Shown here: in pieces, positions 7,833 to 16,630 of the stretch
Layout: each line of letters begins with the position of its first letter
Position numbering within the stretch: the first letter of the stretch is position 1
Source: Deltaproteobacteria bacterium
GTDB lineage: Bacteria > Myxococcota_A > UBA796 > GCA-2862545
DNA: 64,000 nt
Assembly: GCA_007693595.1 (NCBI GenBank)
Contig: REDI01000032.1
Span: 1 to 64,000, forward strand
Direction: 5' to 3'
Translations under genes and position numbers: made by a program
The notes under the pieces: model-generated
What the model was told of the DNA's origin: nothing
Database searches by the model: none
What the model saw: only the letters and a program-made list of their open reading frames with translations

Positions 7833-9115
7833 CGGCTGCGGAGCTCCGCGAGCAGCTCGCGGGCAAGACCGAGGCTGAAGTCGCCCTCTTCGACGAGGGA
7901 GGCCGTGATCTGCGCGACCTCGTCGCCCTGGGCGCCGGCGGTGGCGGCGACGGTCCGGGCGTGCATGCGCATGTGCCCCGCCTGGATCCCTTCGGTGGCG
8001 AGGGCCCGGAGCGCGCCCAGGTTCTGCGCGAGGCCCACCGCCGCCGAGACTTGAGCCAGATCGCGGGCCCCGGTGCACTTGAGAAGGCGCAGGTTGGCCT
8101 GGACGGTGGGGTGCACCCGGATCGGTCCCCCGATGGTGCCGAGCTGGAGGGGAAGCTCGAGGCGACCGTGGAGCGCCCCGTCGTGGGCCTCCCAGCGCGT
8201 GAGCGGCCGGTAGGCGCCATCGCGAGCGGCAAAGGCGTGGGCGCCGGCCTCGATGGCCCGCCAGTCGTTGCCCGTCGCGAGCGCCAGGGCGTCGATGCCG
8301 TTCATGACCCCTTTGTTGTGGGTGGCGGCGCGGTAGGGATCCGCCCAGGCGAAGCGCCAGGCCGAGGCGATCCCCCGTGCGATGTGCTCGCCGTCGATCC
8401 CGTCGGTGCTCAGGTCGCCGAAGGGGATGGCACAGCGCGCACGGGCGAGTCGGCGATCGGCGAGGTTCGAGAGGATGCGCAGGCCGACCGACACCCCGGT
8501 GATCGCCTCGATGCGGGGGGCGAGCCGCTCGCAGAGGGTGTTGACCATGTTCGCGCCCATGGCGTCGACACAGTCGAGCAAGACATGAACCACCACCATG
8601 GCCTCGCGGGGGTGGCCGGGCTCGTCGTAGGTGACCTGCCGTACCTGGATCTCGCGGATCCCCCCTCCGCGACGGACGAGGTTGGGATGGACTCGGGCCC
8701 CGATCTGCTCCAGCTCGGGGAGGGCGCGGCGGATGCGATCGGCGACGCCCTGAGGGTCGCGAAGGTCGGGGAGCTGGATCTGGCCGATCATCAAGCTCTC
8801 GTCCGCGCTGGCGACGAAGCCCCCCGAGGCCCGGACCAGCCGCGCCATGTTCGAGACCGCCGCCACGACGCTCGGCTCTTCGACCACCATCGGGACGAGC
8901 CGGTCCTCGCCGTTGATGACGAAGTTGCAGGCGACCGCGTTGGGGAGCCTGAGGGTCGAGATCACATTCTCGACCATCACGTCGGCGGCCTCGAGGGCGA
9001 GCCCTTCGGAGGTGTAGACTTGAAGGTCGGCGTCGGACACCGCCTGGTCCCGGTGCAGCGCGCGCAGGCGCTCTCGCGGTGGCAGTTGGTAGAATCCTGG
9101 GATGCGCGAGGTCAA
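7829..9115 (-). CDS. mvaA: Hydroxymethylglutaryl-CoA reductase, class II
   Basis: First gene of the operon. A TTG start at 9115, preceded by GGAG with a five-base gap, gives a 428-aa protein, the usual class II length; upstream in-frame ATG codons lack a binding site. Key regions are the ENVISTLRLPNA segment, catalytic Glu in VVEEPSVVAA (about residues 78-86), Lys in ATHNKGVMNGID, Asp in the same motif, LGTIGGPIRVHP, and the HMRMHAR catalytic His near the C terminus. Class II enzymes lack membrane domains. It reduces HMG-CoA to mevalonate. HMG-CoA synthase is not in the window. Confidence 0.93.
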   Translation of the reverse strand: MTSRIPGFYQLPPRERLRALHRDQAVSDADLQVYTSEGLALEAADVMVENVISTLRLPNAVACNFVINGEDRLVPMVVEEPSVVAAVSNMARLVRASGGFVASADESLMIGQIQLPDLRDPQGVADRIRRALPELEQIGARVHPNLVRRGGGIREIQVRQVTYDEPGHPREAMVVVHVLLDCVDAMGANMVNTLCERLAPRIEAITGVSVGLRILSNLADRRLARARCAIPFGDLSTDGIDGEHIARGIASAWRFAWADPYRAATHNKGVMNGIDALALATGNDWRAIEAGAHAFAARDGAYRPLTRWEAHDGALHGRLELPLQLGTIGGPIRVHPTVQANLRLLKCTGARDLAQVSAAVGLAQNLGALRALATEGIQAGHMRMHARTVAATAGAQGDEVAQITASLVEEGDFSLGLARELLAELRSR

Positions 9116-9252
9116 CGAGACTCCGTGAGTTCGCGGGGCAGCGCCGGCGGCCGACCCTTCGTGGCGATGTATACGCCTGGGAGGCAACGTCCATGCGTGC
9201 GGGCGCTGCAGTGTAGTGGAGTCCGCCTTCTTCCTCTGGCTGAGGCGTCAGA

Positions 9253-9270
9253 ACCTCGTGACGACGAGGT
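9253..9270. promoter_or_regulatory. Inverted repeat in the divergent promoter region of the mevalonate operon
   Basis: ACCTCGT-GACG-ACGAGGT forms a perfect 7-bp stem with a 4-base loop, about 140 bp upstream of the HMG-CoA reductase start and 100 bp upstream of the rightward gene at 9371. It could be an operator or a transcript hairpin. No promoter boxes could be fixed with confidence, so this is a positional suggestion. Confidence 0.3.
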
Positions 9271-9370
9271 GGGATCGCGGAGCGCTGCGCGGCTCGAGAG
9301 GGTGTCGGCCCTAGGGGTTGAACCCTCGCGGTGGCCTGCTTATCCCCAAGGTTCTTCGGTGAGGTGAGGC

Positions 9371-9784
9371 GTGTCTTCTGTGCTGTTCCTGGGAGTGCTC
9401 GCGGGAGCGATCGTCCTGCTGGTGGGCGGGCTCGTGGCCATGATCCTGGTCCCGGTCTTCCGAACGACCGCAGCGCTCGAGCGCAGGACCGCGGCCGTGA
9501 AGGCGCGTGGGATCGAGGTCCCGGCTCGGGTCCTCTCCGTCGAACGGGCCAGGGGGGTGGTGTATGCCTCTCAAGAAGGCGAGCCGTACTTCATCCACCT
9601 CGAGATCACCCTGCCCGAGGGTCGCAGGCATCAGGCGCGGGCCTACCTCGTCGGACACCCTCCGGCGATCGCACCGTACCAAGTCGGAGCAGGGGTGCGC
9701 GCCTGGGTCGATCCGGACGCGCCGGACCTCGTGGCGGTCGCAGGCGTCGCGCCGCCGAGCGCCGGGCGCGATCCCGAGCCCTGA
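9371..9784 (+). CDS. Small membrane-anchored protein of unknown function
   Basis: A 137-aa protein with one hydrophobic N-terminal helix (about residues 4-28, rich in L, V, G and A). A soluble domain follows with the strand pattern RVLSVERARGVVYAS, PYFIHLEITLPEG and VRAWVDPDAPDLVAV. The alternating strands and the W-V-D-P ending resemble DUF3592-type membrane proteins, but I cannot name the family with certainty. The GTG start has a strong GAGGTGAGG directly upstream. It is divergent from the mevalonate operon. Confidence 0.7.
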   Translation: MSSVLFLGVLAGAIVLLVGGLVAMILVPVFRTTAALERRTAAVKARGIEVPARVLSVERARGVVYASQEGEPYFIHLEITLPEGRRHQARAYLVGHPPAIAPYQVGAGVRAWVDPDAPDLVAVAGVAPPSAGRDPEP

Positions 9785-9986
9785 GGACCTCCGCCCGATC
9801 CTCCCCTGCGCAATCGTCTCCTCCCGGCCAGCGAGCCAGGCTTCGGGTTCCTGGGCGCCGAGCAGGAGCGGTGCCACAGGCAGCGCGTCCTCCACGAGCT
9901 TACGGAGCCTCCGCAAAGAAGTCTGCGGCCGATGGCACCGAACGAGGTTATCCCCCCGGCTCCCCGCCTCTCGCACGGAAGTCACC

Positions 9987-10325
9987 ATGGACGTACTCGA
10001 AGCTCCTCATGAGGTCTCCCAAGACCAAACCGCCCACCAGTTGGGCATTGCTTCCATCATTCTGGGGGTCGTTGGCTGGGTCGTGATGTGCGGCTGTGGC
10101 ATCTTGGGGCTCAGCCTCTTCGCCTACGGGTTCTGGATGCTCGGTCTGATCCTGAGTGTCGTGGGGCTCAGCGCCAGGCCCAGCGAAGACGCACGCCCCA
10201 TGTTGATCGCCGGGTCCGCCTTCAATATCCTCTCGATGGTGTTGCCCTGCCTCTTGGCCTTCATCGCCGTGGGGCTCTATATCTTGATGGTCTTCTTCCT
10301 CGTGGCCCTGGCGGCCATCGCTTAG
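9987..10325 (+). CDS. Small multi-spanning membrane protein
   Basis: The 112-aa product has a short polar N terminus (about 20 residues) and three to four hydrophobic segments (about 22-45, 48-63, 72-95 and 96-112). GCGILGLSLFAYGFWMLG is typical of small DUF4190-like membrane proteins. The start ATG has only a weak upstream GGAA. It converges on the CAP-domain lipoprotein gene, and the two stop codons overlap (10322-10325). Function unknown. Confidence 0.65.
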   Translation: MDVLEAPHEVSQDQTAHQLGIASIILGVVGWVVMCGCGILGLSLFAYGFWMLGLILSVVGLSARPSEDARPMLIAGSAFNILSMVLPCLLAFIAVGLYILMVFFLVALAAIA

Positions 10326-11209
10326 TCTGGTCGGGTCCGAAAGGTCGCGTCGATCTCGCGGTCTCCGGTGGACCAGCGGACGCGGGCCCGAAGGGTGTAG
10401 TCGGTGTCGGGCTCGAGCGGGGCCAGCGGCACGACAGCCGAGGTGAACATCAGCAGGACCTGGGTCGTGCGGGGCTCCACGACCACGATGTCGAGGGAAC
10501 CCTCAGGCCCCTCGAGCACCGCATCCTCGATCTCGACGCTCATCGGATCCTGTGTTCCGAAGGGCTGCGCCTCGTATCCTGACACGGTGATCGTGATCGG
10601 GAAGCCCACGTCGCCGCCAGGGATCCCATCGAGGCCGTCCATCGGAGAGGTCCAGGTCGTGGGGGCATCGAGCTGGCCATCGACCGGGTAGACGACGGGT
10701 CGCATCGCGCGCTGGGAGGGGGGATAGTCGAAGGCCTGCACCATCGAGAGCATGTCGGAGGACCACACGACGCCGACGTGCCGAACCGCGGTCTGCAGGA
10801 GGACCTGCCGAAAGTAGGGGTTGGCGAAGGTGTGGTCGATGCGGTCGGCGGGATCGTCGACGTCTTGGATGGGGGAGAGCAGGTTCCAGATCCCGAGTCG
10901 CGAGAGCTGGCCGATCGGATAGTTCTGTTCCTCGAGGCCGGCGAGGGTGGCGTTCAGGTCGAGGAGCTGCCCTCGGTTGGCTTGACGGCGAGCGAGCTCC
11001 TGAAGCTCGGGCGCAAGACGGATCCTGCCGATTCGAGCGACGCGCCGATGGCAGTTGACGCGGTGGATCAGCTCCTCGGCGTCGTGGGTGGCGTGCCGCC
11101 GGCCCTGGACCCGATCGTGGCAGGCCTCGTCGACGTTGTCGAAGGTCGGACGGCAGGCGGTCGAGAGGGTGAGCGCAAGGAGGGCAGAGAGAAGATGCCA
11201 GGCGCGCAT
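10322..11209 (-). CDS. CAP/SCP-domain lipoprotein
   Basis: From the ATG at 11209 (GGAG six bases upstream) the product is 295 aa. It has a signal sequence ending near LSTAC, an imperfect lipobox. Residues 55-165 carry a CAP-like pattern: H-R-V-N-C-H-R-R, a hydrophobic R-L-A-P-E-L-Q-E-L-A-R-R-Q-A segment and a late H-V-G-V-V-W-S strand. A C-terminal Ig-like region follows (EPDTDYTLRARV). CAP proteins are secreted and often bind lipids or cell-wall material. It is divergent from the serpin gene. The CAP call rests on motif spacing alone. Confidence 0.65.
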   Translation of the reverse strand: MRAWHLLSALLALTLSTACRPTFDNVDEACHDRVQGRRHATHDAEELIHRVNCHRRVARIGRIRLAPELQELARRQANRGQLLDLNATLAGLEEQNYPIGQLSRLGIWNLLSPIQDVDDPADRIDHTFANPYFRQVLLQTAVRHVGVVWSSDMLSMVQAFDYPPSQRAMRPVVYPVDGQLDAPTTWTSPMDGLDGIPGGDVGFPITITVSGYEAQPFGTQDPMSVEIEDAVLEGPEGSLDIVVVEPRTTQVLLMFTSAVVPLAPLEPDTDYTLRARVRWSTGDREIDATFRTRPD

Positions 11210-11304
11210 TCGTGCTCCAGGGCCAGCGGGGCACACGCAGCGCGGCGCCCGAGCGTATGCTAGCATAGGGATCGGTCGTGGAGGCAGGCTATCCGTCCAG
11301 CCAG

Positions 11305-11317
11305 GTCATGGCATGAC
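11305..11317. promoter_or_regulatory. Odd palindrome upstream of the serpin gene
   Basis: GTCATG-G-CATGAC is a perfect 6-bp inverted repeat around one base. It is centred about 50 bp upstream of the serpin ATG and 100 bp from the divergent CAP-lipoprotein start. Its size and place fit a dimeric repressor or activator site, but no bound factor can be named. Confidence 0.35.
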
Positions 11318-11360
11318 TCTTGCAGATTCTATGGCAGAACCCCTGTCCTTGGAGTGACCC

Positions 11361-12626
11361 ATGACCCGCCTCTTCGCCCTGACGAGTCTCGCCTTTCTCG
11401 TCGCTTGTCCGAGCTCTGACGCCGAGCCTCATCAACCCCACCCCGATCGCGTCGCGCGCACGGTCGCCTCGGCCGAGGGCGACATCGGTGTCATGGTGGC
11501 AGGCCACAACGCCTTCACCTGGGACCTCTACGCGGAGCTCGTCGAAGATGAGCCCGAAAAGAACGCTTTTTTCTCGCCCTTCAGCATCACTTCGGCCCTA
11601 GGTATGACCCGCGCGGGGGCGCGCGGCCAGACGGCGGAGCAGTTCCGCGAGGTCCTCCGGGTCGATGGCGAGGATCAGGCCTGGCACGGAGCGCTCGGCG
11701 CGCTGACCCGCGATCTCAATGGCCCCTTGGACCGTGGCTACACGCTGCGGGTCGCCAATCGGCTCTTCGGTCAAGACAGCTTCCCCTTCGAAGAAGACTT
11801 CCTCGCGATCTGCGACGAGGACTACGGCGCCCCCCTGGAGCCCTGGGACTTCATCTCGGACCCCGATGGCGGGCGCGATCACATCAACGCCTGGGTCGAG
11901 GAGCAAACCGAGGGTCGCATCGCCGATCTTCTCCCCGAAGACTTCGTCACCAGCGACACGCGGCTGGTCCTGGCCAACGCCATCTACTTCTACGCCGACT
12001 GGGCCAACGCCTTCGAGCGGAGCGAGACGCGGGATCTGCCCTTCACCCGCCTCGACGGGAGCACTGTCACGGCGCCGATCATGACCATGGATCTCGGCGC
12101 GGTGCGCGACCACGGGATCGAAGCGGGTTGGCACGAGGGGATCTCGACGCTGCGGCTCCCCTACCAAGACGACGAGCTCTCCATGGTGCTGCTCATCCCG
12201 AACGACGCCTCGAGTCTGCCCTCCCTCGAGGCCGAGCTCGACGACGCCCGGTTCGAAGCCCACTTGGCGAGCCTGATGCCCGCCGAGGGAGTGGTCGGGC
12301 TGCCGCGGCTCCACATCGAAGACAAGCGCGACCTCGTCCCGCTGCTCCAAGATCTCGGACTCGTCGACGCCTTCGACGGGGGGACCGCCGATCTCACGGG
12401 CATCGCGCCCCCGGTCGACGGCAACCTCTTCTTGACCGGCGTCGTGCACCAGGCCTTCGTCATGGTCGACGAGGAGGGGACCGAGGCGGCGGCCGCCACG
12501 GGGGTTGGGGTCGGGGTCGAGTCCCTGCCCGCCGAGGTCATCGCCGACAAGCCCTTCCTCTTCGTCATTCGCGACGATCTCACCGGGGCGATCCTCTTCG
12601 TCGGTCGGGTCCTCGACCCGAGCTGA
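11361..12626 (+). CDS. Lipoprotein serpin (serine protease inhibitor)
   Basis: The 421-aa product has a lipoprotein signal (FLVAC at residues 12-16) and a full serpin fold: NAFFSPFSITSALGM, N-A-I-Y-F, the breach and shutter segments, and the C-terminal DKPFLFVIRD. The reactive loop hinge is EEGTEAAAATG, the small-residue pattern of inhibitory serpins. Aligning it with alpha-1-antitrypsin without gaps places P1-P1' at Glu387-Ser388. An inhibitory serpin on the cell surface could protect against proteases released during predation or competition. GGAG lies six bases before the ATG. Target protease is unknown. Confidence 0.92.
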   Translation: MTRLFALTSLAFLVACPSSDAEPHQPHPDRVARTVASAEGDIGVMVAGHNAFTWDLYAELVEDEPEKNAFFSPFSITSALGMTRAGARGQTAEQFREVLRVDGEDQAWHGALGALTRDLNGPLDRGYTLRVANRLFGQDSFPFEEDFLAICDEDYGAPLEPWDFISDPDGGRDHINAWVEEQTEGRIADLLPEDFVTSDTRLVLANAIYFYADWANAFERSETRDLPFTRLDGSTVTAPIMTMDLGAVRDHGIEAGWHEGISTLRLPYQDDELSMVLLIPNDASSLPSLEAELDDARFEAHLASLMPAEGVVGLPRLHIEDKRDLVPLLQDLGLVDAFDGGTADLTGIAPPVDGNLFLTGVVHQAFVMVDEEGTEAAAATGVGVGVESLPAEVIADKPFLFVIRDDLTGAILFVGRVLDPS

Positions 12627-12738
12627 GCCGGTTTCGTAGTCCGTTCGTATCGTTGGGCGCACGGAGCCGACGACGGGCGTGTACCCGGATAGAGCGCGAC
12701 GCGCCCTGGGGTCCTCTCGGGGCGCGTCGGAGCGATGC

Positions 12739-13815
12739 GTGGCGGATCGAACGACAGCGCGAAGGCTAGGAGTCGCCGTAGGGGGCCTGCTCTCCCTGGC
12801 GATGGGCGCGAGCGCCTGCCAAGAGCCCTTCGGGGCCACCCGGCGAGACCTGCTCGGCTTTCGGGTGGCCGCCATCACCGCGAGCTCCGAGGGGGAGGGG
12901 GTTCGGCTGGGCGTGGCGACGGTGGTCGAGGGGCGGCCGTGGTCGCACGACCCCGTGAGCTTTCGTTGGTTTGCGCTGGACAACGCGACGGCTGAGTCGA
13001 TCGCGGAGCTCGACGCGGACGGGCCCGCGCTCGCAGAGGGGCCGGCACCTCTGATCCCTACAGGGGCGCGGTCTCTCGCGTTGGTCGCCCGGATCGACGA
13101 TCACGAAGTCCGGGCCGTGCTTCACCTCGCCCAGGACCCCGCGACGCCCCGAGCGCTCGGGGGGATCCAGGTCTTCGGGCTACCCCTGGACCTCGAGGCG
13201 GTCGAGCCCGGAGCGCTCTCGCTCGCCTCGCGCCGGGCGCTCCAGAGCACCTCCGCGGTCGATCATGTGGCACCTGGCGGTTTTCTTCGGCTTCAGGCGG
13301 TGATCGACGAAGAGGACACGCTGGTGCGCTGGATGCACACCGCGCCCGGCGGGACGTATCTTGAGCTCGACGCGCGGACCGCGGACTGGGTCGCGGGCAC
13401 GCTGCGCCATTCCGAGGATGCCATCGAAGTGGCGGAGCCTGGGCCTCGGGGGCCTCGTACCCTGCTCGCGCTCGCCCTCCCGGAGGCGCGCGACACGGCC
13501 AACGCCTGGGCGGCCCGTGAGATCTGGGTCGGCGAGCCTCCCCGCGGGGTCTGGACCGCCTCGGGGCGCTTCCTTCCCACCGATGCGCAGGTAGACAGCC
13601 CTTATGTTCGCGGAACGCTGATCGCGGACGACGACGCGCCCACGGGCCTCGCGCTCCAGGATGTCGAGCCGACCTTCACCCCCGAAGATCCCGGCACCGA
13701 AGCGCTGCCCTGCGCCGTCCCGGTCGAGGGACCCTTCGATCCAGACTGGATGCTGGCGCAGCGCTGTGCACGCCACGACGTGCTGGGAGCCAGGGTCGTG
13801 GTGGTGTTGCGATGA
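12739..13815 (+). CDS. Hypothetical lipoprotein upstream of a TonB-dependent receptor
   Basis: A GTG start at 12739 with GGAG seven bases upstream gives 358 aa: an R-R N-region, a hydrophobic stretch (GVAVGGLLSLAMG) and a Cys after ASA. The mature part is rich in beta-strand-like segments and D/E/P, with no motif I recognise. The last codons overlap the receptor gene start by 4 nt (ATGA), so the two are translationally coupled. This suggests the lipoprotein is a surface partner of the receptor. A longer reading from 12679 is possible but lacks a binding site. Confidence 0.7.
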   Translation: MADRTTARRLGVAVGGLLSLAMGASACQEPFGATRRDLLGFRVAAITASSEGEGVRLGVATVVEGRPWSHDPVSFRWFALDNATAESIAELDADGPALAEGPAPLIPTGARSLALVARIDDHEVRAVLHLAQDPATPRALGGIQVFGLPLDLEAVEPGALSLASRRALQSTSAVDHVAPGGFLRLQAVIDEEDTLVRWMHTAPGGTYLELDARTADWVAGTLRHSEDAIEVAEPGPRGPRTLLALALPEARDTANAWAAREIWVGEPPRGVWTASGRFLPTDAQVDSPYVRGTLIADDDAPTGLALQDVEPTFTPEDPGTEALPCAVPVEGPFDPDWMLAQRCARHDVLGARVVVVLR

Positions 13816-15977
13816 TCTTCTGGTGGATCGGGATCGCCCTCGCCGCGCCCGTTCAGGGTCGGGTGATCGAGCGCGGCAGCTCCACGCCGGTGGCGGAGGT
13901 GGTCGTGCGCGGTGCGGGCGGCGTCGAGGTCACGACCGGCCCCGACGGGCGCTTTACGCTCGACCTGAACCTCGACGACGACGGGCTCGGGGTGCTGCGG
14001 ATCGATGATCCGGACTACCTCCCCGTCACCTTCGAGCTTCGTCCCCCCGTGGACCGGCTGCGGATCTTCGTCGAGCCGGTCCCCCTCGACAGGCAGGTCG
14101 TGGTCGAGGGGCTGCGGCCCTCCGCTCACCCCACCGTGCACCGGCTCGACGCGGAGCAGGCCTACAAGACCCCTGGAACCCAAGACGACGCCGTGCGCCT
14201 CATTCAGTCGCTCCCCGGCGTGACCACCCAGCGCGAGTTCTCGCCGACCTCCGGGGATCTGTCGATCCGTGGCTCCGCCCCGGCGGACAACCGGGTCTTC
14301 TTGGATGGCGTCGAGATCCCCTACCTCTACCACTTCAACCAGTATGCCAGTGTCTTTCCGACCTCTTGGCTTCGAGGGCTCGAGCTCTACCCAAGCACCT
14401 TCGGGGCGCGGTACGGCGACGCGGTGGGCGGAGTGATCGAGGCCGAGAGCCGGTTCGAGCCCCCGGCTCATGTCCAGGGCCAGATCAGCGTCAACACCAT
14501 CATCGCGGGGGCGGAGCTCCGGGCACCGCTCGGCAAGGGCTGGTGGATGGCGGTGGCGGGCCGTCGCTCCTACCAGGACCTCTACAGCCGTGGCTCCGAT
14601 CAGTACACGGTCTGGCCTATCTTTCACGATCTGGCCGTGCGGCTGGAGAGGGGGGACGCGGAGCGGGGCACCGGGATCTTTTTCGTGCGGGCGGGGGACC
14701 GTTGGGATCGGGCGATCGCGAACCTCGATCTCCTCGATCCGGTCGAAGCGGAGCGCACACCGCAGCTTCGCTATCGGCGCCGCTTCGACGTCTTGGGCCT
14801 GCGTCATCGGTGGCGGGGGGAGCGTTCGAGGGGTCGCTTGGTGGTGGCGGCGGTGCACGACGATCTCTCCGGTCGGATCACGTCAGGGGGCTCCCAGCGC
14901 GAGCGCTCGATCACCCTCTCTTCACGTCTCGACGTCGAGGGGGGGATCGCCCAGAGCCCCCACCAGTGGGGCGCGGGCTGGGAGGTTCGTGGAGGCCTCA
15001 CGGGGCTGAACGTGACGCCCGAACCCGACGCGGGCCTGCTGGTGCTGGCCGAGGCGCCCGCCATCGCCCGTGGCGCCGCCGTTCAGACCACCGTGCCCCG
15101 CCTACAGGTCGGCGCGTATGGCGAGACCCAGCTCGTCCTAGGCTCCCTGCGCCTCATCCCTGGGATCCGACTCGGGGCGGACTCGCTCACCCGGAGCGCT
15201 CTCCCCGAGCCCCGCGCCGCCCTTCGGCTTCGCCCGACGGACAGCACGGCGCTCAAGCTGGCGCTGGGACGCTACCTTCAGACAGGGCCTATCCTAAATC
15301 GGGTCGAGGGCACAGGTCGACCGGAGGCCCCCGTGACCAAGGCCTGGCAGGTGGCGGCCGGGGTAGAGCAGGTGGTGGCCGAGCGGCTCGAGATCAACCT
15401 CGACGCCTACGCCAAGGATCTGCGTGACGTGCTCGTCCTCCGACCCGATGGGCCCCCCGATCTCATGGACCAGGGGCGCGCCCTCGGGGCCGAGCTGGTG
15501 CTCCGGTATCGGCTTCGAGAGCGCTTCTTCGTGTGGGGGTGGGCCGGCGTGGGGCGCGCCCAGGTGCGTCGGGGACCGCGCTGGGCCTCCGATGCCTTCG
15601 ATCAGCCGATCAACCTCGGGATCGTGGCCTCCTGGGATCCGCACCCCCGCTGGAACGTCGCCGTCCGGTGGCGGTGGGGGAGCGGCCTGCCGTGGACCCC
15701 GGTTCAAGGGAACGTCTACGACGCCTCCAACGACACCTTCCGCCCTGTGCTCGCCGAGGCCTTCAGCGCCCGCATGCCCGCCTATACCAAGCTCGATCTC
15801 GCCGCTTCGCGCTCCTTCGTCTTCGACCGATGGACCCTGGACCTTCGCGCCGAGGTCTGGTACGTTCCCCCCGCGGCCAACGTGCTCTACCCGACTTGGA
15901 GCGACGACTGGTCCGAGCAGGGCTGGGTCCGAGGGATCCCCCTGCTCCCCCTGCTGGGCGGTCGCGCCACCTTCTGA
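13812..15977 (+). CDS. TonB-dependent outer-membrane receptor with carboxypeptidase-like N domain
   Basis: The 721-aa product has a short signal sequence, then a carboxypeptidase-regulatory-like domain (about 15-90: GRVIERGSSTPVAEVVVRG, TTGPDGRFTLDLN). A plug follows at about 110-215 (DAVRLIQSLPGV, SIRGSAPADNRVFLDGVEIP, LELYPSTFGARYGDAVGGVIE), then a beta barrel of alternating strands ending in aromatic F. It should import a ligand or act in surface sensing through TonB. The substrate cannot be read from sequence. The upstream lipoprotein gene overlaps it, as in other receptor/lipoprotein uptake pairs. Confidence 0.88.
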   Translation: MIFWWIGIALAAPVQGRVIERGSSTPVAEVVVRGAGGVEVTTGPDGRFTLDLNLDDDGLGVLRIDDPDYLPVTFELRPPVDRLRIFVEPVPLDRQVVVEGLRPSAHPTVHRLDAEQAYKTPGTQDDAVRLIQSLPGVTTQREFSPTSGDLSIRGSAPADNRVFLDGVEIPYLYHFNQYASVFPTSWLRGLELYPSTFGARYGDAVGGVIEAESRFEPPAHVQGQISVNTIIAGAELRAPLGKGWWMAVAGRRSYQDLYSRGSDQYTVWPIFHDLAVRLERGDAERGTGIFFVRAGDRWDRAIANLDLLDPVEAERTPQLRYRRRFDVLGLRHRWRGERSRGRLVVAAVHDDLSGRITSGGSQRERSITLSSRLDVEGGIAQSPHQWGAGWEVRGGLTGLNVTPEPDAGLLVLAEAPAIARGAAVQTTVPRLQVGAYGETQLVLGSLRLIPGIRLGADSLTRSALPEPRAALRLRPTDSTALKLALGRYLQTGPILNRVEGTGRPEAPVTKAWQVAAGVEQVVAERLEINLDAYAKDLRDVLVLRPDGPPDLMDQGRALGAELVLRYRLRERFFVWGWAGVGRAQVRRGPRWASDAFDQPINLGIVASWDPHPRWNVAVRWRWGSGLPWTPVQGNVYDASNDTFRPVLAEAFSARMPAYTKLDLAASRSFVFDRWTLDLRAEVWYVPPAANVLYPTWSDDWSEQGWVRGIPLLPLLGGRATF

Positions 15978-15985
15978 AGCGACGC

Positions 15986-16630
15986 CTACGAAGCAGGCGC
16001 GGAGCCGCCTGAAGGCGGGCTGTCGGGCCTGAGGAGGAGCCAGATCGGCGGCCCGATGACCGGGACCGCGGCGACGAGAGCCGCCCAGCGAGGGCCCTCG
16101 TGCCGCCGCACATCGTCGAGGATCACCGCCCAGGAGGCGAGGATAAGCGCGATGAAGTCGGCGGACATGGCCGAGACGAGCTGGCTGCGGCGCGCCTCCT
16201 GCAAGAAGACCGGCCACGAGCCGTACAGGGCTCCCCAGAGGAGCAAGCCGGATCCGAAGAGGAGGATGAAGACGGCGAAGGGGCGGCCGGTGAGCAGTCG
16301 TCGCGCCAGGCCGGGGCTCGGATGGGGCGGGGCGCCCCAGCGGCGGAGCACCAGGTAGGGGAGCAGCACGAAGCCGCCCAGCGCGAAGGAGAGCGCGACG
16401 AAGGGCCAGGCAGGCACCGGCTGGGGGGGATCGCGGAGCAGGCAGGCGGCGAAGATCATGGGCCAGACGCCGAGCAGGTTGAAGACCGCGACGAGCGAGG
16501 GATCCCCCTGAAAGGCGAGCCACTGGATCGCTCGCGCTCCGTCCAGGCCATCGGAGGGGGGGGCGACGAAGAAGGCCCATCCGAGCAGGGCGAGCCAGAG
16601 GGCCAGCAGTGTGGCGCGCAGGAGAGGCAC
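15986..16630 (-). CDS. Integral membrane protein of unknown function
   Basis: The 214-aa product has about six hydrophobic helices (near 4-24, 45-65, 75-95, 115-137, 150-170 and 180-198). Small polar loops lie between them, including DDVRRHEGPRW before the final helix. The GTG start at 16630 shares one base with the stop of the upstream lipoprotein gene (TAGTG), so the two form an operon. I do not recognise the family. Confidence 0.7.
   Translation of the reverse strand: MPLLRATLLALWLALLGWAFFVAPPSDGLDGARAIQWLAFQGDPSLVAVFNLLGVWPMIFAACLLRDPPQPVPAWPFVALSFALGGFVLLPYLVLRRWGAPPHPSPGLARRLLTGRPFAVFILLFGSGLLLWGALYGSWPVFLQEARRSQLVSAMSADFIALILASWAVILDDVRRHEGPRWAALVAAVPVIGPPIWLLLRPDSPPSGGSAPAS

Noticed and set aside
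4080-9194. Very long open frames joining neighbouring mevalonate genes (677-737 aa)
   Set aside because: They read through adjacent genes out of frame; motif-defined starts with 4-nt overlaps explain the genes without fusions.
9311-9988. Minus-strand frame of 225 aa downstream of 9371
   Set aside because: Overlaps a gene with a strong binding site on the other strand and is Arg/Pro/Gly-rich low-complexity.
11598-12983. Antisense frame of 461 aa over the serpin
   Set aside because: Low-complexity, no motif, opposite to a clear serpin gene.
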